Positions 1-8,313 are shown, numbered from the stretch's first letter. The stretch is DNA of 64,000 nucleotides from VAXT01 sp963850415 (GCA_963850415.1 CAWKLE010000003.1:682001-746000); one strand, 5' to 3'. The notes: generated by a model not told the origin, from the letters alone. Translations and numbers: made by a program.

Positions 1-263
1 CCGGCTTCCGCGCCCTCTTCGCCTGCGACCCCGAGGCCGATCAGCGCTCCGACGGTCGCACCGAACTCGGCGGCCTCATCGTCGCTGAGGTCGGTTCGCT
101 TCAGCACCGTCACTTCGCCTTCTGCGTCCTTGTGCACGGCCAGGCCGTCGATCACGCGGACGATGTCGTTCTCCTTCAGCCGGTCGAGCTCGGCGAGGAT
201 CTCGCCGCGGAACTCGGGCTCGTCGAAGCCCAGCACGATCAGCTGCACAGGTCCAATTGCCAT
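1..263 (-). CDS. DUF6325 family protein (3' end outside window)
   Basis: This frame runs off the left edge, so only the first 87 residues are visible. It starts MAIGPVQLIVLGFDEPEF and continues with a helix rich in Glu, Leu and Arg, then a segment pairing DIVRVIDGLAVHKD with a charged strand. That pattern is typical of DUF6325 proteins, which are common in actinobacteria and have no established biochemical function. The ATG at 263 is preceded by a clear GGAGGC ribosome binding site. The visible end is entering a Gly/Ala-rich segment (TVGALIGLGVAG) that is normal for the family. Family assignment is from recall of the N-terminal pattern. Confidence 0.75.
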   Translation of the reverse strand, partial: MAIGPVQLIVLGFDEPEFRGEILAELDRLKENDIVRVIDGLAVHKDAEGEVTVLKRTDLSDDEAAEFGATVGALIGLGVAGEEGAEA

Positions 264-317
264 CACTGCCTCCTTGTCATTGCCGGAAATCGTCCCGTGG
301 GCACAGGTGTCCGGTCA

Positions 318-1256
318 TCACCCGTCTGGGATGAATCTTCGCGACTCCGCTGCGAGGTCGTGCAGCACGACCGTACCGGCGACGTAGTCGGGGAGCGCGC
401 GCCGCCGCTCGTCGAAGAGGGCAGGGATGAAGCCGGCGAAGAGCGGGATGATGGCGAGCGCGAGCCCGACCGTCCGCACGATCGCGCGACCGACCGAGAG
501 CCCGCCTCCACCCTGGCGCCGAACGTGCAGGCGCATGAGCCGCATGCCCGGGGTCTGACCCGCTGCGCTCCAGAAGAGGACGAAGTAGCCGCCTGCGACC
601 AGGATCCACTCCGCGCCCAGCAGCGAGCCGGCGAGCCAGTGGGGCCGGATGCCGCCGACGAGCGAGGCGATCAACGCGACAACCGCGCTGCCGAGGACGA
701 AGATCGAGAGCGCGGCGAGCGCGTCGACGGCGAGCGCCGCGGCCCTCGTCGCGATGCCCGCGTAGACGGGCTGCCGTCGCTGAGCAGGACGGGCGATCCG
801 CTCGTCGAGACGGGTCGCGGAGTGTCGAACACCGGCGACGACGTCCTCGGCGAGCCCCGCCGACTGCCGTGTGACCGCGCGCCGCAGCTCCGGGCTCGAG
901 GCGATGCTCTCGAGCATCCGCTGCATCTCGTCGCTTGCGAGGATGCGGTCGGTGAGCTCGAGCGTCTGCCGGTTTCCGAGCGACTGCTCGATCAGCCGTT
1001 CGAGCTCGCCGGTCGCCGCCAGCTCGCGGACGACGCGCTCGATCACCTGATGCCTGACGAGCGAGCGCGCGATCTCCTCGGGCAGCGGCCCGGCCAGCGC
1101 GCTGTCGACGATGCGGGCGAGCTCGGGCGCCGAGACGACGTCCTCGGCCGCGGACTCGATCCCGCCGCGCCAGGCGCGCGCGGCGACGCGGGCCGGGTAG
1201 AACGCGGCGCGCCCTGCGGAGTCTGCGATCCCTGGGCGCTTGCGAGGCGTCGACAT
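318..1256 (-). CDS. RDD family membrane protein
   Basis: The protein has about 312 residues. The first 150 are soluble and helical, rich in Glu, Arg and Ala (for example the segment VERVVRELAATGELERL). The C-terminal half carries three hydrophobic helices and the RDD hallmarks: an Arg before the first helix (YAGIATRAAALAVDALAAL), Asp in that helix, and the later GQTPGMRLMRLHV segment. RDD proteins are integral membrane proteins of unclear role; some have been proposed as ion antiporters. The start chosen is the ATG at 1256 (MSTPRKRPG) rather than an in-frame start 75 nt upstream, which would run into the divergent neighbour. The gene stands alone. Confidence 0.75.
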   Translation of the reverse strand: MSTPRKRPGIADSAGRAAFYPARVAARAWRGGIESAAEDVVSAPELARIVDSALAGPLPEEIARSLVRHQVIERVVRELAATGELERLIEQSLGNRQTLELTDRILASDEMQRMLESIASSPELRRAVTRQSAGLAEDVVAGVRHSATRLDERIARPAQRRQPVYAGIATRAAALAVDALAALSIFVLGSAVVALIASLVGGIRPHWLAGSLLGAEWILVAGGYFVLFWSAAGQTPGMRLMRLHVRRQGGGGLSVGRAIVRTVGLALAIIPLFAGFIPALFDERRRALPDYVAGTVVLHDLAAESRRFIPDG

Positions 1257-1329
1257 GCAGGACCAGAGGACCAGAAATGACCTACCTGGGTCAAGCGGCC
1301 CGTGGGAGAGGCGCGCGAGTCTTGCAGGC

Positions 1330-1650
1330 ATGGACCTTGGCTACGGACTCACCGAGACTGTCCAGTTCGAGCTGCCCGACCTGGCCGGTGCGGCGCGTCT
1401 GGCGACCCTCCTGCGCTCGCGCTGGGCGGTCTCGGTGAACGAGGAAGACGACGTTGCGATCGTGGACGTCTACATCAGAGCTTCACGCACGGACCTCGCA
1501 TCGCTCATGCGGACCGTCGAGGACTGGGTGGCGCGGGAATCGCTCCGCGCCATCCGGTTCGAGCTCGACGGACGTGTCTACATCCTGGAATCGGGCGAGG
1601 TGAACTGGGCGTTTCTGCCGCGTCCGACGATCGAGGTCGAAGCCGCCTGA
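1330..1650 (+). CDS. hypothetical protein, about 106 residues
   Basis: I do not recognise this protein. It starts MDLGYGLTETVQFELPD and has the look of a small alpha/beta domain: a strand, a helix (GAARLATLLRSRW), two acidic strands (VSVNEEDDVAIVDVYI), then a helix containing the motif VEDWVARE and a final strand FELDGRVYILESG. There are no membrane segments or cysteines. No strong ribosome binding site is visible. It precedes the PAS-LuxR regulator on the same strand by 39 nt, so it could be read separately or with it. An upstream in-frame ATG at 1240 exists but would overlap the divergent RDD gene. Confidence 0.6.
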   Translation: MDLGYGLTETVQFELPDLAGAARLATLLRSRWAVSVNEEDDVAIVDVYIRASRTDLASLMRTVEDWVARESLRAIRFELDGRVYILESGEVNWAFLPRPTIEVEAA

Positions 1651-1651
1651 C

Positions 1652-1681
1652 TTGACGCGGATCGCCGCCGGACCGCACACT
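1652..1681 (+). promoter_or_regulatory. putative promoter of the PAS-LuxR gene
   Basis: TTGACG at 1652-1657 and CACACT at 1676-1681 are separated by 18 bp. The GTG at 1690 follows 8 nt after the -10 hexamer, so the transcript would be leaderless. This favours GTG 1690 over GTG 1684 as the start. Confidence 0.5.
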
Positions 1682-1689
1682 CGGTGACA

Positions 1690-2271
1690 GTGCCGAGCTT
1701 GCGCGACATGGGCCACGACGTCACCGGTGCGCTGGAGAAGGTCCGCGTCCCTTCGTATGTGATCGACCGCCACGGCATCATCCGCTGGCTCAACCCGGCG
1801 GCCAGGGAGATCGTCGGGGACGCGCGCGGGCGGCAGTTCACGTCCGTCCTCTCCCCCGAGGAGACCCGTCGCGCCCGGGAGATCTTCGCCCGCAACATCT
1901 CCGGCTCGGTCGAGCGCTCCGACAACCAGGTGGTGATCGTGGGCCTGAACGGCGAGCGCGTTGCCGTGGACATCAGCGCCGTTCCGCTCCGAGACGGCGA
2001 CCAGGTGATCGGGATGTTCGGACAGGTCGTCGACCTCGAGGTCGACGAGCCGCCGCCGACGGCGCATCCGCACCTGACCCCTCGTCAGACCGAGGTGTTG
2101 CGACTGCTCGAGCTGGGTCGCTCGACGAACCAGATCGCAGGCGAGCTCCATCTCAGCACCGAGACGGTGCGGAACCACATCCGCCACATCCTCCGCGCGC
2201 TCGGCGTGAATTCGCGCCTCGAGGCGGTCGCGCTCACGCGGCGCGGTCATCTGCTCCAGGAACAGAGCTAA
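1690..2271 (+). CDS. PAS domain LuxR-type transcriptional regulator
   Basis: The product has about 193 residues in two domains. Residues 15-115 form a PAS sensor domain, with the segment PSYVIDRHGIIRWLNPAA typical of the first PAS strands and helix. Residues 130-190 form a LuxR/NarL-type helix-turn-helix with LTPRQTEVLRLL, the recognition region LSTETVRNHIRHILRALGV and NSRLEAV. There is no phosphoacceptor receiver domain. The protein probably senses a small molecule, redox state or partner through PAS and binds DNA through the C-terminal domain. The GTG at 1690 sits 8 nt after a -10-like hexamer; GTG 1684 is an alternative start. Targets are unknown. The convergent neighbour overlaps its 3' end by 4 nt. 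Confidence 0.85.
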   Translation: MPSLRDMGHDVTGALEKVRVPSYVIDRHGIIRWLNPAAREIVGDARGRQFTSVLSPEETRRAREIFARNISGSVERSDNQVVIVGLNGERVAVDISAVPLRDGDQVIGMFGQVVDLEVDEPPPTAHPHLTPRQTEVLRLLELGRSTNQIAGELHLSTETVRNHIRHILRALGVNSRLEAVALTRRGHLLQEQS

Positions 2272-3449
2272 GCAGCCGGTCGAGCCTTCTGCGCGGGGAA
2301 CTCGCGCACCGTCTGGCGGTGCAGCATCGCCACGCCGAAGAAGAGCAGTCCGCCGAGCAGGAGAATTCCCCACCACTCGCGGGTCGCGCGCGTCGGGCCC
2401 CACGCGATCACGAGCAGGAACAGCAAGGCCACGGCTCCGTAGACGATCCAGACCTGGTCCTCGAGCAGGGGCGCCAGCCGCCGGCGAGCGGCGACGGCCA
2501 AGCGAGTCGGTCCCGCAAGCCAGGCGCCGATGAGCCCGGCCACCCCGTAGAGGATGAGCGCGTACGCCACGCTGCGCAGCAGCTCGGTCCCGATGCCCCA
2601 CGCAGCGTTACCGGCGGGGCGGACCGCGTCCGTCTTGATCAGCGAGCCGACGACGACGCCTCCGCTGACCTTCTGGATCACGAGGACGAGCACGCCGACG
2701 AGCAGGAAGCTGGCGGCGGTGGCCCGGAGGATGCGGCGGCGATGGCCGTGGGCAAGGTAGATCGCGAGCCCGTACAGGAAGAGGACGAGCAGGAGCAGGA
2801 AGACGGAGCCCACCTTGATCACCTTGAGCGCGCGCTGCGCGTTCTTCAGCTGACCCGAGTGGAGGATCGTGATCCTGCCTGCGTCGGGGGCGGCCTGGAT
2901 TCCGAAACGGTCACTCAGCCGCTGGACGAGTGGGCTCAGGTCGAGGACGACCTCGCCTTTCTGGGTGGTCTGAACGGCTCCCGTGTCCTTGCCCTCCAGG
3001 ACCTGGATGAGGCGCGTGTGCGCGCGACGATTCGCTTCTTCCCACAGGGCCTGAGCCCGCGGTGTCTCGAGGATCCGGTCGGCGGCCTGCACCGCGACGT
3101 TCTGCAGCGCGCCTGCGATGACCGGCGCGAGGGCGGCGCCTTTCGGCGGAAGCGCCTGCTGGATCTTTGCGGTCGCATCGGCGCTGTTGAACAGCGAGTC
3201 GACGAGGTAGAGCGAGAGCTGCCCGCGGATCTCGTCGTTCGCAAGCATCTGTCCGGAGGCGTTCGTCCACGCGTTGGTGTCGAGCGCCTGCCGCTTCACC
3301 CAGATGGTGAGCGACGAGATCAGCATCAGGAGCGACGCGACGACGACGAGCGTCCAGACGGCGATCGCTCGATTGCGCGAGAGCGGTGCGCTCTCGGCGC
3401 GGATCGGTGCTGCTGGAGCCTGGGCACCGCTCGCCATCGGTGCCATCAT
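2268..3449 (-). CDS. multi-pass membrane protein, unknown function
   Basis: The protein has 393 residues. A first membrane helix lies near residues 27-50 (WTLVVVASLLMLISSLTIWV), followed by a roughly 150-residue extracytoplasmic domain containing LSLYLVDSLF, and then four or more helices in the second half (for example VGSVFLLLLVLFLYGLAIYL). The layout, one anchor, a helical exterior domain and a membrane bundle, resembles uncharacterised actinobacterial integral membrane proteins. I cannot name a function. The start is one of two adjacent ATGs (MMAPMASG). Copies of GGGTGA/TCACCC lie just upstream (3461-3490), at a position where an operator could sit. Confidence 0.65.
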   Translation of the reverse strand: MMAPMASGAQAPAAPIRAESAPLSRNRAIAVWTLVVVASLLMLISSLTIWVKRQALDTNAWTNASGQMLANDEIRGQLSLYLVDSLFNSADATAKIQQALPPKGAALAPVIAGALQNVAVQAADRILETPRAQALWEEANRRAHTRLIQVLEGKDTGAVQTTQKGEVVLDLSPLVQRLSDRFGIQAAPDAGRITILHSGQLKNAQRALKVIKVGSVFLLLLVLFLYGLAIYLAHGHRRRILRATAASFLLVGVLVLVIQKVSGGVVVGSLIKTDAVRPAGNAAWGIGTELLRSVAYALILYGVAGLIGAWLAGPTRLAVAARRRLAPLLEDQVWIVYGAVALLFLLVIAWGPTRATREWWGILLLGGLLFFGVAMLHRQTVREFPAQKARPAA

Positions 3450-3515
3450 CCACTACCGACGGGTGAGCTGTCATCACCCTCGATGGGTGACCCCCGATCG
3501 AAGGCGAGGTTCTGA

Positions 3516-3833
3516 GTGTTCTTTTTGCTGGGAATCGTGCTCCTGATCTTCGTTCCGTCGCCGTGGAACGTCGTCAGCGCCACGGCCTGCCTCGTCCTCT
3601 TCTGCGGAGAGCTCTTCTTCTGGAATCGGACGATGCGCGGGCGGCGAAAGGTCGTGGGCGCTCAGACGCTCGTCGGCCAGGAGGCCGAGGTGATCGCGCC
3701 ATGCAAGCCGGCCGGTCAGGTCCGGATCGGCGGTGAGATCTGGGGGGCCCGCTGCGAGGACGGCGCAGAGGCTGGAGAGACCGTCCGCGTCGTGGGGCTG
3801 AGCGGGCTCACGCTCCTCGTGGAGCGCGTCTGA
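3516..3833 (+). CDS. NfeD-like membrane protein
   Basis: The product has 105 residues. An N-terminal hydrophobic region with two short membrane segments (FFLLGIVLLIFVPSPWNVV and ATACLVLFCGELFFW) is followed by a soluble beta-barrel-like tail with VGQEAEVIAPCKPAGQVRIGGEIW and a closing strand GLTLLVERV. This order matches short NfeD-type proteins, whose OB-fold tail usually works with membrane stomatin-like or ClpP-class proteases. No such partner is next to it here. The start is GTG. The stop codon TGA at 3831-3833 directly abuts the 3' end of the convergent small gene. Confidence 0.7.
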   Translation: MFFLLGIVLLIFVPSPWNVVSATACLVLFCGELFFWNRTMRGRRKVVGAQTLVGQEAEVIAPCKPAGQVRIGGEIWGARCEDGAEAGETVRVVGLSGLTLLVERV

Positions 3834-3989
3834 TCAGACCCGTTCCTTCATCGCGATCCACGTGATCAACGCGACCGGGAGGCCGGCCATCGCGACCATG
3901 ATCCCGAGGACCCAGTGGTCGACGTGGTAGAGCCAGGCACCGACCACGAGGCCGGCGATGAGAACTCCGAGTGCCGCGAGTCCGGCCAT
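3834..3989 (-). CDS. small membrane protein, 51 residues
   Basis: This short gene encodes two hydrophobic segments (GLAALGVLIAGLVVGAWLY and WVLGIMVAMAGLPVALITWI) separated by a short YHVDH turn and ends in a basic MKERV tail. Its ATG overlaps the stop of the upstream HdeD-like gene as ATGA, which is good evidence for translation and coupling. I do not recognise a named family. It probably sits in the membrane with, or accessory to, the HdeD-like protein. Confidence 0.7.
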   Translation of the reverse strand: MAGLAALGVLIAGLVVGAWLYHVDHWVLGIMVAMAGLPVALITWIAMKERV

Positions 3990-4567
3990 CAGACTGCTCC
4001 TCTCATGTGTTTGAGCGTGAAGGCGAAGATGATCTCAGAGATCCCGCGGATGAGGGCGGCGACCCCGACCCACACGACGAGCAGGATCACCTTGTGGCCG
4101 AAGTCGCCGGCGGCCCAGAAGCCGAGGACGATCTCCACGATGCCGGCGATCAGCCCGAGCCACCAGAGGTCGTTCTCCGGCCGCGTGGCGAAGGCGATGA
4201 TCAGGTCGAACGTGCCCTTGAGGATGAAGTAGAAGCTCATCACCGCGGCGAGCGCCTTGAACGTGTTGCCGGGATGGATGAAGCTCACGATCGCGATCAC
4301 GACGAAGGCGAGCGCGAGGACGGCGTGCAGCAGGCGCCTCCAGCCGTGCGTCGTCAGCAGCGACACGACCTCCATCAGGGCGAAGCCGAGCATCAGGATC
4401 CCGAACACGATCGCGATCGCCGAGACGGTCGTGTAGTCGAAGCGGAAGACGATGATCGAGAACAGGAGCCACGCGGTGCCGGTGATCAGGAACAGCCACC
4501 ACACGCGGGCCGCGTCGAGCATCGTGCGTTGGTCCGACGCAGAGAGGGGAGCTGCAACGTCGCTCAT
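3989..4567 (-). CDS. HdeD family (DUF308) membrane protein
   Basis: The protein has 192 residues and about six membrane helices, arranged as the duplicated three-helix DUF308 unit. Visible segments include WWLFLITGTAWLLFSIIVF, AIAIVFGILMLGFALMEVV and LKGTFDLIIAFATRPENDLW. HdeD proteins in enterobacteria are linked to acid resistance, but most DUF308 members have no proven role. The start ATG has a strong GGAAGGAGG ribosome binding site, unlike the leaderless genes around it, and a TAGCCT hexamer lies upstream on the minus strand at 4603-4608. It is the first gene of a two-gene unit with the 51-residue membrane protein. Confidence 0.8.
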   Translation of the reverse strand: MSDVAAPLSASDQRTMLDAARVWWLFLITGTAWLLFSIIVFRFDYTTVSAIAIVFGILMLGFALMEVVSLLTTHGWRRLLHAVLALAFVVIAIVSFIHPGNTFKALAAVMSFYFILKGTFDLIIAFATRPENDLWWLGLIAGIVEIVLGFWAAGDFGHKVILLVVWVGVAALIRGISEIIFAFTLKHMRGAV

Positions 4568-4657
4568 GGGGCCTCCTTCCAGAGCTCGTCGAGTGAGGAC
4601 AGGCTAACGGCGTCGACGGACCTCGACTGTGTCGTCCGGCCCGCGTAGCCTCGGGGC

Positions 4658-5704
4658 ATCGGCATCAACCTGAGATCGCGTCACACGCGCCGGATCGGCA
4701 TCGGGGCTGTCGGCGCCGCGGTCGTCGTTGCGACGTTCGTCTTCGTCCTGCCCCGGATCGCCGACTACCGGGACGTCTGGGGCGTGGTCAAGGATCTCTC
4801 CTGGCCGCAGATCGGCGTGCTCCTGGCCGCGACGGTGCTTAATCTCGCGACCTACGCTCCGCCGTGGCAGGCAGCGCTTCCCGGGCTCAGCTTCCGGAAC
4901 GGGTTCGTCCTGTCGATGTCGAGCAGCGCCTCGACGTACCTCGCGCCCGGCGGGCCTGCGGTCGGCGTCGCGCTCTCGTACGGGATGCTCCGGAGCTGGG
5001 GCTTCCGGAAGAAGGACGTGACGCTCGCCGTTGCGCTGACGGGGACGTGGAACCAGTTCGTCATGCTCGGCCTGCCGAGCCTGGCGCTCGCCCTGCTCAC
5101 GATCGTCGGCGAGCACCACCCATTGCTGAAGACGGTCGCGCTCATCGGGCTCGGCGTGTTCGTGATCGCGGCGTCGTCCTACGCCGCAGGGCTCTCGAGC
5201 CGCCGCCTCGCCCGCTGGTCCGGGAACCTGAGCGCGAGAATCGTCTCCTGGGGGCTGCGGATCGTCCGCCGCGGCCCCGTCTCCTGGACCGGCGAGACCT
5301 TCGCCGGGTTCCGCGCCGAGGCGGTCAGCCTGCTCAGCCGCCGCTGGCACGTGCTCACGGCGGCGACGCTCGCGGGCCAGCTGACGGTGTTCCTGGTGAT
5401 GCTCGTCTGTCTGCGCGTCTTCGACGTTCCGCCCAGTCAGGTGAGCCTGGTCGAGGCATTCGCCGCGTGGGCGCTCGTCCGCCTGCTCGGGTCGATTCCG
5501 ATCACCCCGGGGGGTCTCGGCATCGTCGAGCTCGGTCTGACCACGGCGCTCGTCGGCTTCGGAGGCGGGAACGCTCAGGTCGTCACGGCCGTCCTCGTCT
5601 ACCGGTTCCTGACCATCGTCCCGACCCTCCTGCTCGGCCTGGTCGCGGGGGCGACCTGGAAGCGGCACCGCCCGCCCAAGCTGATCGAAGAAGGAGCGCC
5701 CTAG
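4658..5704 (+). CDS. lysylphosphatidylglycerol synthase TM-region / UPF0104-like membrane protein (non-canonical start)
   Basis: This is a roughly 345-residue polytopic membrane protein with the family signatures WPQIGVLLAATVLNLATYAP, the segment GPAVGVALSYGMLRSWG, and the C-terminal SIPITPGGLGIVELGLTTAL. The family includes the flippase part of MprF and AglD-like proteins and is thought to move lipids or lipid-linked sugars. The first ATG/GTG in frame is GTG 4784, but that would remove the first membrane helix (IGIGAVGAAVVVATFVFVLP) and preceding basic residues, which belong to the protein. An in-frame stop lies at 4646-4648, so the start must be between these points, where only ATC 4658, ATC 4664 and CTG 4670 are available. 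A TAGCCT hexamer ends 6 nt before ATC 4658, so that start is preferred. An annotation limited to standard codons would begin at 4784. Confidence 0.7.
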   Translation: MGINLRSRHTRRIGIGAVGAAVVVATFVFVLPRIADYRDVWGVVKDLSWPQIGVLLAATVLNLATYAPPWQAALPGLSFRNGFVLSMSSSASTYLAPGGPAVGVALSYGMLRSWGFRKKDVTLAVALTGTWNQFVMLGLPSLALALLTIVGEHHPLLKTVALIGLGVFVIAASSYAAGLSSRRLARWSGNLSARIVSWGLRIVRRGPVSWTGETFAGFRAEAVSLLSRRWHVLTAATLAGQLTVFLVMLVCLRVFDVPPSQVSLVEAFAAWALVRLLGSIPITPGGLGIVELGLTTALVGFGGGNAQVVTAVLVYRFLTIVPTLLLGLVAGATWKRHRPPKLIEEGAP

Positions 5705-5761
5705 GGGACGGGACGCTCGGTCTCCGCGAGGCGCTGCTCGTCGAGGAATAGGGTCCGCGCA

Positions 5762-6832
5762 ATGGCGGGCTCCGTGGAGAAGCGCGAGCTGCTGATCCCG
5801 ATCCGGACGATCCTGATCGTGTCGGCTGCGATCGGCGTCCTGGGCGCGTTCGTCGCGATCGGGGACACGTTCCTGATCGTCTTCGTCGGGATCTTCCTCG
5901 GGCTCGTCTTCGAGTTCCCTGTGCGCTTCTTGATCCGGAAAACCGGCTGGTCTCGAGGGCTGGCCGCGACCGTGACCGTGCTCGGCACCGCCGTCGGGGT
6001 CGTCGTGATCGGGCTCCTCTTCCTCGTCCCGATGGTCGGCTCGGTGCGGGACTTCCTGCACGACCTGCCGCAGACGATCGACCAGCTGCGCTCCTCGGAC
6101 GAGCTCTCCTGGCTCGGGAACACGGGGATCGGGAAGAACCTGCACGAGGGGGCGGACAAGACCTCGGTCTCGGTCCCGGACGCGGTCTCCCACGTGCTCG
6201 GCATTGCCGGCGGCTTCTTCAGCGTCTTCCTGGCCGGGTTCACGATCCTCTTCATCTGCCTGTTCTTCCTGAGCGACGTCACGAACATGAAGCGGGCTCT
6301 CGGGAGCGTGCTCATGCCCGGCGAGGACGAGCGCTGGCTCGGGGTCTGGGAACGCGTGACGGAGTCGGTCTCGCGGTGGGCGATCGGTCTCGTCGTGATC
6401 GCGACGATCGCCGGGACGACTCAGGGCGTGACGGCGTGGCTCCTCGGCTCGAGCTTCGCCCTCGGGCTCGGCGTGATCGCCGGGCTGCTGGACATGATCC
6501 CGAACCTGGGCGCGACCCTCGCAGGCTTCATCCTCGTGCCGGCGATCTGGGCGGAGTCCGGGATCGGCGCGGCGATCGTGATGCTGGTCGTGGTCCTCGT
6601 CTACCAGCAGGTCGAGAACAACATCCTCACGCCGAAGATCCAGGGCCGGGCCGTCAACCTCTCGGGCTTCTTCATCATCGTCGCGGTCACGCTCTTCGGG
6701 GCGCTGCTCGGGGTGCTCGGCGCGCTGACCGCGGTGCCGCTCGCGGCGACGGTGCAGATCTTCGTCCAGGAGCTGACGAAGGCCCGCCGGGACAAGGTCG
6801 CCGCCGCGCGCGCGGCCGCGGGCTCGTCCTAG
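5762..6832 (+). CDS. AI-2E family transporter
   Basis: The product has 356 residues and seven to eight membrane helices in the PerM/AI-2E family pattern: two N-terminal helices (TILIVSAAIGVLGAFVAIGD), a soluble helical loop with LPQTIDQLRSS, and a conserved C-terminal part with GLLDMIPNLGATLAGFILV, then QQVENNILTPKIQGRAVNL. Members have been described as exporters of autoinducer-2 or as ion antiporters, so the substrate is not predictable. The ATG at 5762 follows TAGGGT (5749-5754) by 7 nt, so the transcript is probably leaderless. It ends 4 nt inside the convergent MBL gene. A second member starts at 63505. Confidence 0.85.
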   Translation: MAGSVEKRELLIPIRTILIVSAAIGVLGAFVAIGDTFLIVFVGIFLGLVFEFPVRFLIRKTGWSRGLAATVTVLGTAVGVVVIGLLFLVPMVGSVRDFLHDLPQTIDQLRSSDELSWLGNTGIGKNLHEGADKTSVSVPDAVSHVLGIAGGFFSVFLAGFTILFICLFFLSDVTNMKRALGSVLMPGEDERWLGVWERVTESVSRWAIGLVVIATIAGTTQGVTAWLLGSSFALGLGVIAGLLDMIPNLGATLAGFILVPAIWAESGIGAAIVMLVVVLVYQQVENNILTPKIQGRAVNLSGFFIIVAVTLFGALLGVLGALTAVPLAATVQIFVQELTKARRDKVAAARAAAGSS

Positions 6833-7578
6833 AGCTCGAGCCGCTCGCCCGGCTGCAGGACGCGCACCTCGACCTCGGGCGCGGTCTTCGCCATCTCGCG
6901 GACGAAGTCCTCGGCCGGCTGCTTCAGGAACGCGGGATCGCGTCGCACGCCGTGGTGTAGCGGGCGGTACGTGCCCCAGTGGATCGGAACGGCGACCCGG
7001 GGGCGGAGCAGGCGGACAGCCTCCGCGGCGCCCGCGGGGTCGAGGTGCTCGCCGCTGCCGAGCGTCGGGCCCCAGCCCCAGATCGGGATCAGCGCCAGGT
7101 CGAGCTCCGGGACGAGGCCGTCCATCTCCGGGAAGAGCGACGTGTCGCCCGCGAAGTAGATGCGCTGCGAGCCGCTGATCGCATAGCCGAGAGCCGCGCC
7201 GCGTAGACGGCCGATGCGGCGGCGTTCGTCGTGGTCCGCGTGCGTCGCGCGCACCTCCACCGATCCAATCGAGACCGACTCCCCTTCGTCGACCTCGACC
7301 ACGCGCTTGAAGCCGAGCCTCTCCACTGGATGCGCGAGACCCCGTGGGACGATCGCGGTCGAACTGCGGTCGAGCCGACGGAGGGACGGCAGGTCGAGGT
7401 GATCGCGGTGCGCGTGCGAGATGAGGAACGCGTCCGGGCTGCGCAGCGGCTCGAGGTCGATCGGCGATCGCCGGTGCAGGTGCAGCACCCGGCGACGAAG
7501 CAGCGGATCCGTCAAGAGCCGCACGCCGTCGAGCTCGACGAGCACCGTCGAGTGACCGACGTAGAGGACGCTGCTCAC
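6829..7578 (-). CDS. MBL-fold metal-dependent hydrolase (UlaG-like)
   Basis: The protein has about 249 residues in a single metallo-beta-lactamase fold. It begins VSSVLYVGHSTVLVELDGVR, carries the metal-binding motif HAHRDH in LISHAHRDHLDLPSL, and later has the YFAGDTSLFPEM segment and VAVPIHWGTYRPLHHG with a further His ligand. This layout matches UlaG-like cytoplasmic hydrolases with a phosphodiesterase or lactonase-type reaction; the substrate is unknown. The start is taken as the GTG at 7578, because the in-frame ATG further upstream would overlap the divergent neighbour. CATACT lies 6 nt upstream of this GTG and may act as a -10. Confidence 0.85.
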   Translation of the reverse strand: MSSVLYVGHSTVLVELDGVRLLTDPLLRRRVLHLHRRSPIDLEPLRSPDAFLISHAHRDHLDLPSLRRLDRSSTAIVPRGLAHPVERLGFKRVVEVDEGESVSIGSVEVRATHADHDERRRIGRLRGAALGYAISGSQRIYFAGDTSLFPEMDGLVPELDLALIPIWGWGPTLGSGEHLDPAGAAEAVRLLRPRVAVPIHWGTYRPLHHGVRRDPAFLKQPAEDFVREMAKTAPEVEVRVLQPGERLEL

Positions 7579-7616
7579 TGCCCGAGTATGCGCCACGCGG
7601 GGACTACAGTCTCCCC

Positions 7617-7895
7617 ATGGGCAAGGCGTCGGACTGGCTCCGCGAGGAGCGGCGCAAGACACTCGGCGACTGGGTCGCGTTCTGCCGGACGTGCGGGTTC
7701 GCCCAGCGCTACTTCGACGAGTCGGAGCGCGAGCTCCCGGCGGAGTGCCCGCAGTGCGGAGGCGAGATCCGCTCGCGCTGTCCGGAGTGCGACGCGCGCT
7801 TCAGCTCAGCGTTCGCCGTCGCGTGCGAGGTGTGCGGCGCGGAACTGCGACCACCCACCGCCTTCGGCGGCCCGATCAGAAAGCCGGGTCGCTAG
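7617..7895 (+). CDS. zinc-ribbon protein with four CxxC pairs
   Basis: The 92-residue product contains CRTC, CPQC, CPEC and CEVC, which would bind two zinc ions in a double zinc ribbon. The N-terminus is a charged helix (WLREERRKTLGDW). I know of no assigned function for this small actinobacterial type; DNA, RNA or protein binding is possible. The ATG lies 6 nt after TACAGT (7605-7610), which makes this one of the clearest leaderless starts in the window. It is divergent from the MBL hydrolase with 38 nt between the start codons. Confidence 0.75.
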   Translation: MGKASDWLREERRKTLGDWVAFCRTCGFAQRYFDESERELPAECPQCGGEIRSRCPECDARFSSAFAVACEVCGAELRPPTAFGGPIRKPGR

Positions 7896-7929
7896 AAAGT
7901 CGTCATCGCGGCGCAGCGTGCCGGACTTT

Positions 7930-8277
7930 TCAGGCCCTGATTTCCGAAAAGCGGATCAGCGTGACGATCTCGTCCGGCGTCACGTCCCGGTTGTAGAGCT
8001 GCCCGAGGAAGATCGCGAGCTCCTCGGGGCGCCGCGCCTCCGGGTTGTCGTGCTCGATGTCGCGCGGCGAGAGCTCGTTCAGCATCTTGACCTCGACCTT
8101 GTCGATGACCGCGTCGAACACCTTTTCGCGAGGCCCGTACCGCGCACCCACGAGCACCTGCACGACCATCCCTTTCTTGTACTTCCGCGACTTGTCCCCG
8201 AGGCGGATCGTCGCCGTCTTGCGACGCGAACGCAGTTGGTCGGCCACGATCGGCGAATAGAAGTTGAGCGCGTACAT
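7930..8277 (-). CDS. ASCH domain protein
   Basis: The product has 115 residues and is one compact domain starting MYALNFYSPIVADQLRSRRK. ASCH hallmarks are the early K/T-rich strand KTATIRLGDKSRKYKKGMVV, in which the GDK(S) turn is typical, and a barrel strand VFDAVIDKVEVK. ASCH domains are PUA-like beta-barrels that bind RNA; some members have nucleosidase or amidohydrolase activity. The acidic tail (RDVTPDEIVTLIRFSEI) is characteristic of this subgroup. It is downstream of the NUDIX gene on the same strand with a 36 nt gap, so the two may share a transcript. Confidence 0.8.
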   Translation of the reverse strand: MYALNFYSPIVADQLRSRRKTATIRLGDKSRKYKKGMVVQVLVGARYGPREKVFDAVIDKVEVKMLNELSPRDIEHDNPEARRPEELAIFLGQLYNRDVTPDEIVTLIRFSEIRA

Positions 8278-8313
8278 GAGCGGCGGAGAGCTAGGGCACC
8301 AGGGGCGCGGAGA

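Noticed and set aside
4604..6193. 529-residue open frame on the minus strand opposite the flippase-like and AI-2E genes
   Set aside because: Its translation is Arg/Asp/Glu/Pro-rich without domains, a typical shadow of GC-rich codons on the other strand.
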